DNA from: Glandiceps talaboti
Lineage: Eukaryota; Hemichordata; Enteropneusta; Spengelidae
NCBI RefSeq assembly: GCF_964340395.1
Contig: NC_135562.1
Span: 11,665,543-11,729,542 of the forward strand
Length of the DNA: 64,000 nt
Direction of reading: 5' to 3'
Below, one piece after another: positions 11,907-22,761 of this stretch (positions are counted from its first letter, which is position 1; each line of letters begins with the position of its first letter). The position numbers and the translations under genes were made by a program. The notes below the pieces were generated by a model. It had not been told where the DNA came from, searched no databases, and saw nothing but the letters and a program-made list of their open reading frames with translations.

Positions 11907-14900
11907 ATGTCTGAAGCTACATTCCCAGCCACTCCCACTACTCCAGGTGGTACAAACACCCAGGAAGCACAACAGCAGTTAGCAACATTTTGGGAGAAAC
12001 AGTCCAATGACATCAGGAATATGAAAACAGTGAGTACCTAAGGCCAAGGATTCAATCCAAGATTGTCACATTAGTATTATGTATCATTGGAGCCATAATG
12101 ATTAAATAACTAGGTTCAAGTTTTTGTTTTGACAGTTTTCCAATTGCTGTGCCAAATCATTATTTATTCACATCTAAGTTTCGATTCTTATCCAAACCAA
12201 GTTTTTAAACACCAAAGCTAACCATATAAACATTTATTCAGAAATTATTTTTCAGTAAACAATGGAAGGAGTGTTATAATGAACTATATTCTATACTACA
12301 TCACTGTATTGGTAGTATAACTATAATGTGTAGAAAGGATCACCTAAAGAATGATGCTGTGTGTACTACATGGAGGGACTTATACACATACGTGTGCATG
12401 TATTATGCATGTCTTTGTAATTGTGCTTAAATTGATGATATTTTTTGTAGGATGACTTCAAGCAACAGGAACTTCCACTTGCAAGGATAAAGAAGATCAT
12501 GAAGATGGATGAAGATGTCAAGGTATAGCCATAGCAACCTTGGTTGTGTGTGTGTGTGTGTGTTTGTTCTGTATTGTGTTGTTACTGTACTGCACTGTAG
12601 TGTACTGTAATATACCATATATTAGTATGCTTTACTGCATTATATTTTACATTGTTCTTTACTGTACTGTACTGTACTGTACTTTACTGCAATGTACTGC
12701 ACTGCACTGCACTGTACTGTATTGTATTGTATTGTACTGTAGTGTGATGTATTGTACTGTATTGCACTGCACTGCACTGTACTATAATGTACTGCGATGT
12801 ACTGTACAATACTGCACTACACTACTATACTGCACTGCGCTGTACTGTACTGCATAGGTAGTCTAGTATAGTGTATTGTCCTGTGCATTTTGTATAATAC
12901 AGTACTGCACTGTACTGTACTGTACTGCACAATACTGCACTACACTACTGCACTGCATAGTACTGTATTGTACACTACTATATTGCACTGCACTGTACTA
13001 TAATGTACTGTGCACTGTACTGTACTGTACTGTATAGGTAGTACATATATAGTGTATTGTCCTGTACATTTTGCATAATATAGTACTGCACTGTACTGTA
13101 TAGTACTGTGCTGTACAGCATTCTACTGTAATGTAAGCAACCATAACTGTGTGTTTTCATAAGTACTGGGAATAACATCATGTATTGTCAACAGAATCCA
13201 TGTATTTGTTCTTTGTTTTGTGTATTGTTCACTGTATCTAGCTAACACTAAATATGAATTGTTTTCAGATGATCAGTGCTGAAGCTCCTGTTTTGTTTTC
13301 AAAAGCTGCTGAGATTTTTATAAGTGAGTTATCTCTTAGAGCTTGGATCCATACAGAGGACAATAAAAGGAGGACATTACAGGTATGTACATAAAATGTC
13401 TAGTCTCGGTTACTCATCCTCTTGTTGCTGGGGGCTCTGCCTACAAGACCACCCCAAAGGAGAGTCTGGGGAAATGAAATTTCAACTCGCCCACGCAGGA
13501 AGTAGCCTCTGGTGCAGTGCATCATGGGGAGTATTTCACATCTAACAGTGCAGGCTGAACGATTTGGGTACTTTCACTACAGACTATCACTTCTCAAGTG
13601 ACTGATATATATTAATTACAACAAGGACTTGTAAGCCCAATTTTTATGCTTGGAAGAAATGTACAGTGTGACCTCCATAGTGGGGTAGTTGGAATCTCGT
13701 TTTCCCAGACTCTCGTCTGGATGCGGTCTCGTAGGCAGAGCCCCCAGCAGCCAGACTCTTGGTAACCAAGACTATAAAAGACACATGATACTCAAATAAT
13801 TGAAAATAAAGTACACACACAGTATTCATTTGTTGATGTTACCTTTAGCTAAACATGACTTAATCATTTGAGGAAATCTGAATCTCTAGAAATCAGTAAT
13901 GTATACTTCATTTGTCTTGATAATTTATTCCTCTTCACAGCGAAATGACATCGCCATGGCAATCACAAAGTTTGATCAGTTTGATTTCCTTATTGACATT
14001 GTTCCAAGAGATGAACTGAAACCTCCCAAGAGACAGGTAAGTAGAGTGCATGAAATTTATAGAAAAAAAAGATCAGACTGAGAACCCCCATAGTCTGTAT
14101 CCCCATAGTCTGTAAGGTATCCCCATAGTCTGTAAGGTATCCCAATGGGCCATAGTCTGTAAGGTATTCCCATAGTCTGTAAGGTGTCCCTATGGGCCAT
14201 AGTCTGTAAGGTATTCCCATAGTCTGTAAGGTATCCCCATGGGCCATAGTCTGTAAGGTATCCCCATAGTCTGTAAGGTATTCCCATAGTCTGTAAGGTA
14301 TCCCAATGGGCCATAGTCTGTAAGGTATTCCCATAGTCTGTAAGGTATCCCTATGGGCCATAGTCTGTAAGGTATTCCCATAGTCTGTAAGGTATCCCCA
14401 TGGGCCATAGTCTGTAAGGTATCCCCATAGTCTGTAAGGTATCCCCATGGGCCATAGTCTGTAAGGTATCCCCATAGTCTGTAAGGTATCCCAATGGGCC
14501 ATAGTCTGTAAGGTATCCCCATAGTCTGTAATTAGGTATCCGTATAGTCTGTAAGGTATCCCCATAGTCTGTAAGGTATCCCAATGGGCCATAGTCTGTA
14601 AGGTATCCCCATAGTCTGTAAGGTATCCGTATAGTCTGTAAGGTATCCCCGTAGTCTGTAAGGTATCCCCATGGGCCATAGTCTGTAAGGTATCCCCATA
14701 GTCTGTAAGGTATCCCCATAGTCTGTAAGGTATCCCCATACCTTACAGACTTCTTGTTCTATTTTGACCCTCTAGCATGAGGTAAAAAGCTATTGCAGGT
14801 ATGGAGAATTAATACAACAAAGATTTAGCCAACTTGTGAATATGAAATTTTAGTTTTTGATTCATAATGTAGCAGTTTTTGAGTTGATTATTTATATATT

Positions 14901-17900
14901 TTAATCCACTCAGGATGAACAAGTCAGACAGACAGCAATGATGCCAGACCAAGTACAGTACTACTTCCAGTTAGCCCAGCACCATGCAGTTCAAATGCAG
15001 CAGCAGCAACAACAACAACAGCAGCAACCTGCTACTGCAACACAACAAGTAGCAACAGTTGCAACAACAGCAGCTGCAACACAACCTGTACAAGGACAGG
15101 TGGTAACATCAGGGCAACCAGGACAGGTTGGTGGTTTAGATGTGAACGATTTTATGTACATTGTTACTAGATTCATCTATTTAGATGTATTTTACAAAAC
15201 ATTTACTATCAAATAATATATTTTAAAGGGATTTCACTAAAAATAGAAATTGTCTGTCTTTTACTAAACTTATTTTTCACATATTTAGGAAGGTGTCGCA
15301 TTGCATCTATGAATTATTTTAGTGAAAAACTAATAAACATTAAAGAAAACAATGCAAATAAATTCCAAGTTAAAACTTACGATTCCACAGTCTCCTAAAT
15401 CTTTGGTCAATCACATGCTTGTAAATTTTCACACTTATTAATTATGTCCAGGAATATTGTCACATTTGTTGTTTTCCTTACTAGCAAACTGTGAAAATTG
15501 GTCTGCAACTTGTTTCCTGAGATGAAATGTTACACATTGTTGAGTCTGAGACAAAATTTTGCATATTTTTTAACCCGTGTTTAATATTTTTTTCTTTAGT
15601 TGATCACCTTGAGTGGACAGCCAGGACAACAAATACAATTAATACAAGCCCAGCCAGGACAGCAAATACAAGGAGTTCAACAAATTCAAGTAACACAGAC
15701 CCCAACAACACCAATATCAGTGGTAGGTGCAATCTCATTAAAATCTAATGTAGTGAACGTGGTGCAATTTCTTTATTTACCTCTGTTTTCCTATCTGTGA
15801 GTGAGCACCTTGATCCTACATCTGACACAGTACCATATGAGTTCATGTTCAAATCCTGTGCACTGAGTGGATTTACTCAACCAATGAGAACGCATTGAAA
15901 CATATGGGTAAAGTACCTCAGAACATTCTGTTTAAAAAGAGCTCGAGTGCAGCGTGCAGACAATGATGTTGTTATTATTATTTGATGGTTCTTTGTTTCA
16001 ATTTTGATTGTCAAGTTTTATATTGTACGGTAACTTAAGATGGATTCTAATTGGCTACATGTAAGTATGGGATTTGATAGTCTGTAAAGTATGCCGTGAT
16101 GGGGCGCTCTCACACATCGGTCAACCCCTTTGAGAGGCGGCCAGTTAGGGCAAAACGTCACAACATATCTTACAGCCTAGGGATTTGAATGTTGTGTCAG
16201 ATGCAAGAACAGTGGTGCTCACTCACATGACAAAAAGAACAAAGGACAATAATAGTAGGAAACAGAGGTAAATAAAGAAATTGCACCAAGTTCACTACAA
16301 CAATACAGCAATAGGAACAGAAATGCAGCAAACTGTTTATTATCAAATTAATCTTAATGATTTAAAGTAAGTATTTATTTTTATGTTATTTTATTTTTCT
16401 GACATAGCCATGTGTAGTTGGGAAAACAGGAGCAGAAACACAGTAAACTTTAGCAATTCATTACATTAGTGTATTCGTATATAAAAGTCTGAAACATCTT
16501 ATTATCATTTGTATAGACACAGCCAACTGTAGCAGCAGCAACGGGAACAGAAACACAGCAAACAACTCAACTCATACAGACCCAGCAAGGTCAAACAACT
16601 CAACTGCAACCAGGAACAGTACAGCAAGTTGTCACTAATACTGGAGAGATACAACAAGTTCCAGTAAGTATCTTTCAACATGATATATGCACCTCAAATA
16701 TAAAAAATGTAAACATTTGCAGTTACATTGTTCAAGAACACTCCAGTCTATTGCTTATTAAAATTAAGAAAAAAACAGTGGTCACTGTGCATGCAAAAAA
16801 AACAGTGATCACCATGCATGCAAAAAAACAGTGGTCACCATGCAAATTAAGGTCAAAATGATATTAAAGTTAAGCCAAATAGCAACCAAATACTTAGTTA
16901 ACTTGGTGAGAAAGTGAACGATTGTCAATTCCTTGAAAAAATGGTGACCCACATCTGCTTTTATTATTTCAAAAGGACCATAAAAAAGCTGTCATGTGGC
17001 GAAGTCTGGAATTAGTTAAGCTACTTTGATTTTGTACAAATTAGTCATTGTTATAAATGTGGTTAACTTCGTTTGGACATCATTACAGACAGATTATCAT
17101 GACACTTATCACTGTCATGGCTATAAGAACCACTCTAGCCATAAGATATTTCCAAAAGTAAGAACAGGCTAGGTACAAAATGAATTTCCCAAAGTCACCT
17201 TGAATTCCAAAATGCCTATCCCTACAAATGTATTTTTCCCAACTGTGGTTCACAAGTATATTATACAAGAAATTGTTATTCAGCAGAGAAAGTATTTTTT
17301 CTCAGTATTTCTGAAATTCACGTGAATAGCAACTGTACTTTGCAACTTGTGATGTTCACAATGTTTTGTCCATTATCGTGTGTACAGCAGTCACCCTGTA
17401 TTAAAATGTTCTTTTCCACGTGTTACACAAACATTTTATTCATATATGTGTAGTATTGTGACCAAACCCCTTGATACATGAGTACAAGTGTGACATACTT
17501 TAAGTATTTGCATGAGTGCTGGCAGTGTTCTCTGCAGTCATACTTTCATGAGTGTAGCGAGTGAAAGTGCAGAAGAAAAACACTGCAAGCCTGCACCCAC
17601 ACAGGAACTCATGAGGCGAGGCATGAGGTTAATATTTTATTATATATATTTATCCAAACAGGAAATTTCCGTAAAATTGCACTGCGTGATTATTCAAGTT
17701 TGTGTGCAAGGAGCAATCACACCCTCATTTGCACATAATTTGCATACGTGTCTACAATGTTTTCAGTATTACTTATGTTCCACAGATACACTGGTGCGCA
17801 TGTATACCATACCAGTGGTATTTCCACTACAGTGCAATACCGAAAACATTATTGCATACCTGCCTGCAAATGATATACAAATGGGGATGCGCTGTATGAT

Positions 17901-20048
17901 TTTAATGATTTATTGGAAATTTGCCATTTCAGATAACATACTTAATATTAACAGACCCCATGCCATGTGATTTCCAGTGTGGGTACTCAGGGGTATTTAC
18001 AATCGTGCTTGCAGTGATTTCTGCAGCACTTCCACTCGCTACCTTCATGAAAGTATGGGTACGGGCAGAGAACATTGTAAACACTCGTGCAATTACCCAG
18101 AGTACACCACACTTGCACTCACATGTCATAGGGTTCTGTCATGTATTGCTTTGCAATGCAAATACCACTAGTATGCACACACACACACACACCGATAGTA
18201 TCGATCAAACAATAATCTCTAGTACATAAATGTACTATAATGCTATATTACTCCTTGTATACCAAGGTACAACTTAATCAAGCACAGATACAGTATATAC
18301 AACAGCAGAGAGGTCAGCCACAGACAATACAAGTTACACAAGCCTCACAACAACAGCAGCAGCAGCAGCAACAACAACAACAAACAGGGCAAGGAGATAC
18401 TGTCACTCAACTAGCACCAGGACAGGTTGGTAATATTCCATCTGACATTCTTAGAGAGTGAGCAGACTCAGCCAAAGGCAGACAAATCGTTGACTACAGT
18501 TGACGATGGTTGTCTATAACTTAAAGATATGCCATTCATGTCATGCTATCAGGTACCATGTACTCACATCTGTACTACTAGTCTGTAAGATACACCATTC
18601 ATACCACACTATCAGCTACCACTCACATCTGTACTACTAGTCTGTAAGATACGACATTCACACCACACTATCAGCTACCACTCACATCTGTACTACTAGT
18701 CTGTAAGATACGACATTCACACCACACTATCAGCTACCACTCACATCTGTACTACTAGTCTGTAAGATACGACATTCACACCACACTATCAGCTACCACT
18801 CACATCTGTACTACTAGTCTGTAAGATACGACATTCATACCACACTATCAGCTACCACTCACATCTGTACTACTAGTCTGTAAGATACGACATTCACACC
18901 ACACTATCAGCTACCACTCACATCTGTACTACTAGTCTGTAAGATACGACATTCACACCACACTATCAGCTACCACTCACATCTGTACTACTAGTCTGTA
19001 AGATACGACATTCATACCACACTATCAGCTACCACTCACATCTGTACTACTAGTCTGTAAGATACGACATTCACACCACACTATCAGCTACCACTCACAT
19101 CTGTACTACTAGTCTGTAAGATACGACATTCGTACCATGCTATCAGCTACCACTCACATCTGTACTACTAGTCTGTAAGATACGACATTCGTACCATGCT
19201 ATCAGCTACCACTCATGTATGTAATTCAATTCAATTCAATTCAATTCAATAGAACTTTATTCATCCCAGACATGGGCAATTAAAAGTGTGGCTCAAATAC
19301 AATACATCAATATATCAAAAAATACAAACAAATATACAAAACAATATATACAGAGACACAGAACGATACTAAGACAATCTATATCACTCACAAAGTTTAC
19401 GAATCATTCATAAGCTGCACAGTGGTGGGAATAAATGACAACTTGCGCCGGTTTGACCTGCAAGCCGGGCATCTAAAACGACGACCAGAGGGAAGTATGT
19501 CAAACTCTGTAGATAAAACATGATTACTAGATAAAACAATTGAGCGGGCTTTCCTAACTACTTGCTGATTATACTATAATTATAACTACTTGCTGATTGT
19601 ACTACTAGTCTGTAAGTACCATTCTTGCCACACTATCACTTTATAGTCAAACACTGAACTCTGCAGTCTTGACCTCTTTATGTAAACTAAATCTTATTTA
19701 CTTGAACTATTTGTGGTATTATATACCTATGTAAAACTGTCCTACAGAAATATTGTAGTTTACAATGACAACAGTGAATAGACAAATGTCTAGAAACTTC
19801 AATGACTTTATGTGTACGAATCATAGAGAGATGCACCTACTTATGCCTCCAGAGCAGACCCTTAATTAATTTGTTTGTGTGATATGGTAGGTATATGATT
19901 TTCCTCTTCTTCATTTTGTCAGATGGTTTATCAGATCCAACAAGGCGGCATACCACAGCAAGTTTTCATCCAACAGCCAGTCACTGGTACTACAGACCAG
20001 GACAACCAGCAACAAGGACAGACAGTTACAGAACAACCAACCCAATAA
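11907..20048 (+). CDS. NFYC: Nuclear transcription factor Y subunit gamma (NF-YC), complete, 9 coding exons
   Basis: NF-YC pairs with NF-YB through histone folds, and the dimer binds NF-YA to recognise CCAAT boxes in the nucleus. Exons: 11907-12029, 12451-12522, 13269-13382, 13941-14036, 14914-15126, 15600-15722, 16517-16663, 18267-18425 and 19923-20048. All have GT-AG introns and every intron is in phase 0, giving 390 aa plus stop. Residues about 49-135 form the histone-fold region: [20 protein letters not shown], then [34 protein letters not shown] and [19 protein letters not shown], nearly identical to vertebrates. Residues 136-390 are Gln/Thr/Pro-rich, with poly-Q tracts of 10 (exon 5) and 12 (exon 8). 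This corresponds to the activation domain and retains [22 protein letters not shown]-like text known from human NFYC. The ATG was chosen because an acceptor and a short 5' UTR (11,882-11,906) precede it. No convincing poly(A) signal was found close behind the stop. Confidence 0.97.
12590..13125. repeat. Degenerate (TACTG)n pentanucleotide satellite in NF-YC intron 2
   Basis: More than 500 bp of TACTG/CACTG pentamers with a 20-40 bp unrelated insert ('taggtagtctagtatagtg') occurring twice, near 12,855 and 13,035. That implies a higher-order duplication of about 180 bp. A (GT)n run at 12,541-12,562 precedes it. Confidence 0.85.
13401..13774. mobile_element. 374-bp MITE with terminal inverted repeats in NF-YC intron 3
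   Basis: The left end TAGTCTCGGTTACTCATCC, with GCTGGGGGCTCTGCCTAC behind it, is mirrored by GTAGGCAGAGCCCCCAGC and CTTGGTAACCAAGACTA at the right end. TIRs are roughly 50 bp and imperfect. No transposase frame lies inside, so it would be non-autonomous. It shares ends with the 74-bp element at 5248. Confidence 0.7.
14086..14750. repeat. 20/27-bp minisatellite in NF-YC intron 4
   Basis: About 30 copies of CCCCATAGTCTGTAAGGTAT, some with an extra GGGCCAT making a 27-bp unit. The array ends with an inverted piece, TACCTTACAGAC, at about 14,739-14,750. Because 20 is not a multiple of 3, the minus strand is open in all frames and shows a repeating [19 protein letters not shown] pattern. That pattern is an artefact. 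The core TAGTCTGTAAG also forms the 18.5-kb minisatellite of the same gene. Confidence 0.95.
17475..18125. mobile_element. Probable TIR element, about 650 bp, in NF-YC intron 7
   Basis: The segment 17,510-17,580 (TGCATGAGTG, TTCTCTGCAG, ACTTTCATGA, GTAGCGAGTG, AAGTGCAGAA) reappears reverse-complemented at 18,015-18,085. Arms extend about 120 bp at roughly 70-75% identity by eye. Internal frames, including one of 152 codons at 17,512, match no family I know. The interpretation is a non-autonomous DNA transposon. Confidence 0.5.
18525..19217. repeat. 59-bp minisatellite in NF-YC intron 8
   Basis: About 11.7 near-identical copies of a 59-bp unit containing ACTACTAGTCTGTAAGATAC and CACACTATCAGCTACCACTC. 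Differences are single-base (cacacc/catacc/cgtacc). An isolated remnant of the same core is at about 19,600. It shares TAGTCTGTAAG with the minisatellite at 14.1 kb. Confidence 0.95.
19222..19590 (-). pseudogene. LINE 3'-end remnant in NF-YC intron 8
   Basis: Read on the minus strand it encodes [19 protein letters not shown], then [11 protein letters not shown] near the end. This is the typical C-terminus of animal LINE reverse transcriptases (R-fRc/t...R...SFIP.a..l.N). It ends in a (TTGAA)n tail at 19,224-19,251, like the remnant at 6.3 kb. Only the last few dozen codons and the 3' UTR are present, so it is a 5'-truncated insertion. Confidence 0.7.
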
Positions 20049-20377
20049 GATTCAATAAGTGAAACTATAGATGTGAACTTTTGTACTTAAAATGATGACT
20101 GCCATGTATTTTTGCAGCAGCCTATTTTGTGTATATCATATTTATAATTCTAAGTCATTTATACCAATTGTTTTGAGAGAGATGACTTTTTTAAACTATG
20201 TGTGATTAGTTAGGCAAGGATAGACCAGTACATTGTGTGTGTGTGTGTGTGTGTGTGTGCGTGCATGCATGCATGCGTGCGTGTGTGTATAGTGTTACTG
20301 CTAATTGTGTGTAGTCTATCCAGTTATTGTCATAACAGACACACTGTGATTGCTGTGGTCTTGTGAACATAGCATAT
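20049..20377 (+). other. Proximal NF-YC 3' UTR candidate
   Basis: AT-rich sequence after the TAA with a (GT)n and GCAT run at 20,232-20,288. No AATAAA signal in a convincing position was seen. Confidence 0.4.
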
Positions 20378-20715
20378 TATACTGTGCACAAACCATGGGG
20401 TTTTTTTGGTTTTTTTTACATCTGAACAGAAAATATGAAGTTTATACCCTTGTTGTTTTACGTCATAACAATTTCTATCTACACATGAGTAGTTCTACAA
20501 TGTACTTGAGTTAAAATGTTAAAAATTGTCATTTGTTTTTTCTTGCACAGTTAGAATTATGTAAATCTCTGGTATTTTTCTTCATTCAGCCATAAAACGT
20601 ATTGTTTGTGACCTAAGGATTTTGTTGCAACCCGTCGGTGACTCATAGTGACAAAGCCCCTTATGTCATGAGTATTTTCTCAAAAGAAAATATGGGGGAA
20701 TAATATCAGTGTACA
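20378..20715. mobile_element. Palindromic repeat family, copy c (long form)
   Basis: Starts ATTATACTGTGCACAAACC and contains CTGAACAGAAAATATGAAG. The palindromic core is at 20,584-20,694 (GTGACCTAAGGATTTTGTTG through GTGACAAAGCCCCTTATG), and it ends in GGGGGAATAATATCAG. Copies d and e in introns of the neurexin-like gene share the same opening, body and core. It lies in or just behind the NF-YC 3' UTR. Confidence 0.65.
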
Positions 20716-21969
20716 TTTCACAGTAGTGCTACCCACAAAGGGTTTTTGAGGGGCGAACCACATCCACATAAAGGGTTTTTGAGGGGTGAACCACCCCTTC
20801 TGTTTGTGTAGGCCACCCCTCAATCTGTTTGTGATTATATATGTTCAGTGACTATTGTAATGTCTATATTTCATAGTTTGATAGTTTTGTAAGTTTTTGA
20901 TATGTGATGCATTTTGACTTTGCTTCAAGATAAGCGATTATTTAGCTCGTGTGGTGAAATGTAGTGTTCGCTGGGTCCCAGTAACCACAGTGTGTCTAAT
21001 ACATGGCATTGGACAGTCTAACGTAGAAAAAATACTAAAATATAGATAGATTTGCTAAGTATGGTAGTTGAGGTTTTGAATTTAAACCTAAGCTTATGAA
21101 CTTGACCTCTCAAGTCCCAGCAGATGTGGTGTGTGTCAGTTTCATTATCCAAACACCCAAATTCAACACTTTTTGTTCCCCCTCATATTAATAGCCTGAA
21201 AAGTTCCAGGCATTGCTTCCACTTGTACAATGCACTCACTAACAGCAAGTGGTTACATATGCGGACCAACAGCTGGACCTTTCAGACTAATTCCTCTTGT
21301 ATATCAGTTCAAATTAAGTATGACATCTTGAAGTGTTTAACTTGGTTTTTTGTGTGTGGTGTGTTTCATATGACCAAATTTTCACAGTGTGCAAAATCAA
21401 CTTTGTTGGGTTTCTCTTTGTTTACACCTTTCAGGGTTGTTTTTTTCAATTTTTCAGACAAATATTATTTTAAAAGAAAGACAAGAATGGAATCTAAAAT
21501 TTATCAAAAGTTACAATTAACAGTTAGCATTGTTTGACAGAAACTAAACATTCAGTGTCAATTTTTATGGTATTATTGAAGATGATTACTGTATTATAAC
21601 CACAGTGTTTAGTGAAAATTTGTCAGTGTGAGTACTCCTGTTACAAGGGAACAAAAGTGAGGCTGGTTTTATCATAGCAGCACTTCTGTATGCTTAGGGA
21701 CCAATTAGAAAAGTCATTTTCACCAATTCTACATCATGCAACCTCTCAGGAATTGATATTATAGCCATATTAATGTAGTTTAAACTTTCATCAATTTCCA
21801 ACACAAACAGTTTTAGAAAGCTGTGTCTAAAGTTTTTGTCCTTTCACTAAGGACTTCATGAGCAGACTGAAGTAATTACTATGCACTAAAACGAAGGTGT
21901 TAATTAATCAAGAATAGAGTTATCAGAATTGTCAAATCCGGCTAGCAGACTCCTTCAATACACATGCAC

Positions 21970-22083
21970 AAGGCATTCTGGGAAACAAACCAAGTTAGGA
22001 GCTCCTGGTCTCTGTAAACAATAGCCTCAGCATTGTTTGGGCAAGGGATTAGGAGCTCCCCACTTTGTTTCCCAGAATGCTTA
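21970..22083. repeat. Hairpin repeat with GGAGCTCC centre arms
   Basis: AAGGCATTCTGGGAAACAAA near the left end is mirrored by TTTGTTTCCCAGAATGCTT at the right. Inner arms AGGAGCTCCT and AGGAGCTCCC are each palindromic. It is probably a short foldback transposon relic. Confidence 0.55.
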
Positions 22084-22620
22084 ACCCAAGTGTACAGCAG
22101 GCATCTTGTACACCTGATTTGCCAAATTTTATAACTACAATTCAGAGAGGTGGTTGGTGACAGTGACTTTTTGGGATAATGAAATACTGTGTTAATGATA
22201 TGAGAAAATGATATTCAAAATGACAATTCGTTGTCTCACTGACTGCTTGTAATGCTATCAATGGTAACTGGTTATTTTTTTTTTTTGAAAATTATATGCA
22301 CCCAACTGATTGGTTAGAAACTACTCTCAAACTGATTGATTTAAAAACTGCTCTCAAACTGATTGGTCACAATGTGGAGTGATAACGCACGTCAGCCTAA
22401 TCATAGATGTTGGAGAAAGACTAACCAACATCTATGGCCTAATTGACTATATTCAAATGAAGTCAATATGTAAATGAGCCCTTGTTGAGATAAGCATATA
22501 GAGTGACATAATTTACATATAGTAAATATTATGTAAAGATCTCTACAGATAGGCATGCTGATAACTTGGTGTCTTTGTTAAATTAATCGTTTCTCGTTGA
22601 CAGCATTACAAGCGGTTAGT

Positions 22621-22761
22621 TAGTCTTGCTGCTAGACGTTCAGGCTTTCTTTCGATACTATAAGCGAACGAAGTTCGCAGTGAGGTCATCTCGATAGCGA
22701 TGTTCTGTCGTGTGTCGTATTATATCGGAAGAACATCCGAGGTCTAGCAGATAGACTAGTG
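22621..22761. mobile_element. 141-bp MITE with 17-bp TIRs and probable target duplication
   Basis: TAGTCTTGCTGCTAGAC at the left and GTCTAGCAGATAGACTA at the right match at 15 of 17 inverted positions. GGTTAGT flanks the element on both sides (left immediately, right after GT), consistent with a 7-9 bp target-site duplication. The interior has a CGAACGAAGTTCG palindrome and no ORF. Confidence 0.55.

Noticed and set aside
13990-14739. 249-codon minus-strand frame with repeated GIPYRLW/YLTDYG text
   Set aside because: Pure by-product of the 20/27-bp minisatellite, whose period runs through all three frames.
17512-17970. 152-codon ORF in NF-YC intron 7
   Set aside because: Lies inside an inverted-repeat element, matches no family and has a restart-rich, low-complexity composition.
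18525-19217. Regularly spaced near-identical repeats resembling a CRISPR array
   Set aside because: The copies are contiguous 59-bp tandem units with no unique spacers, in an animal intron.
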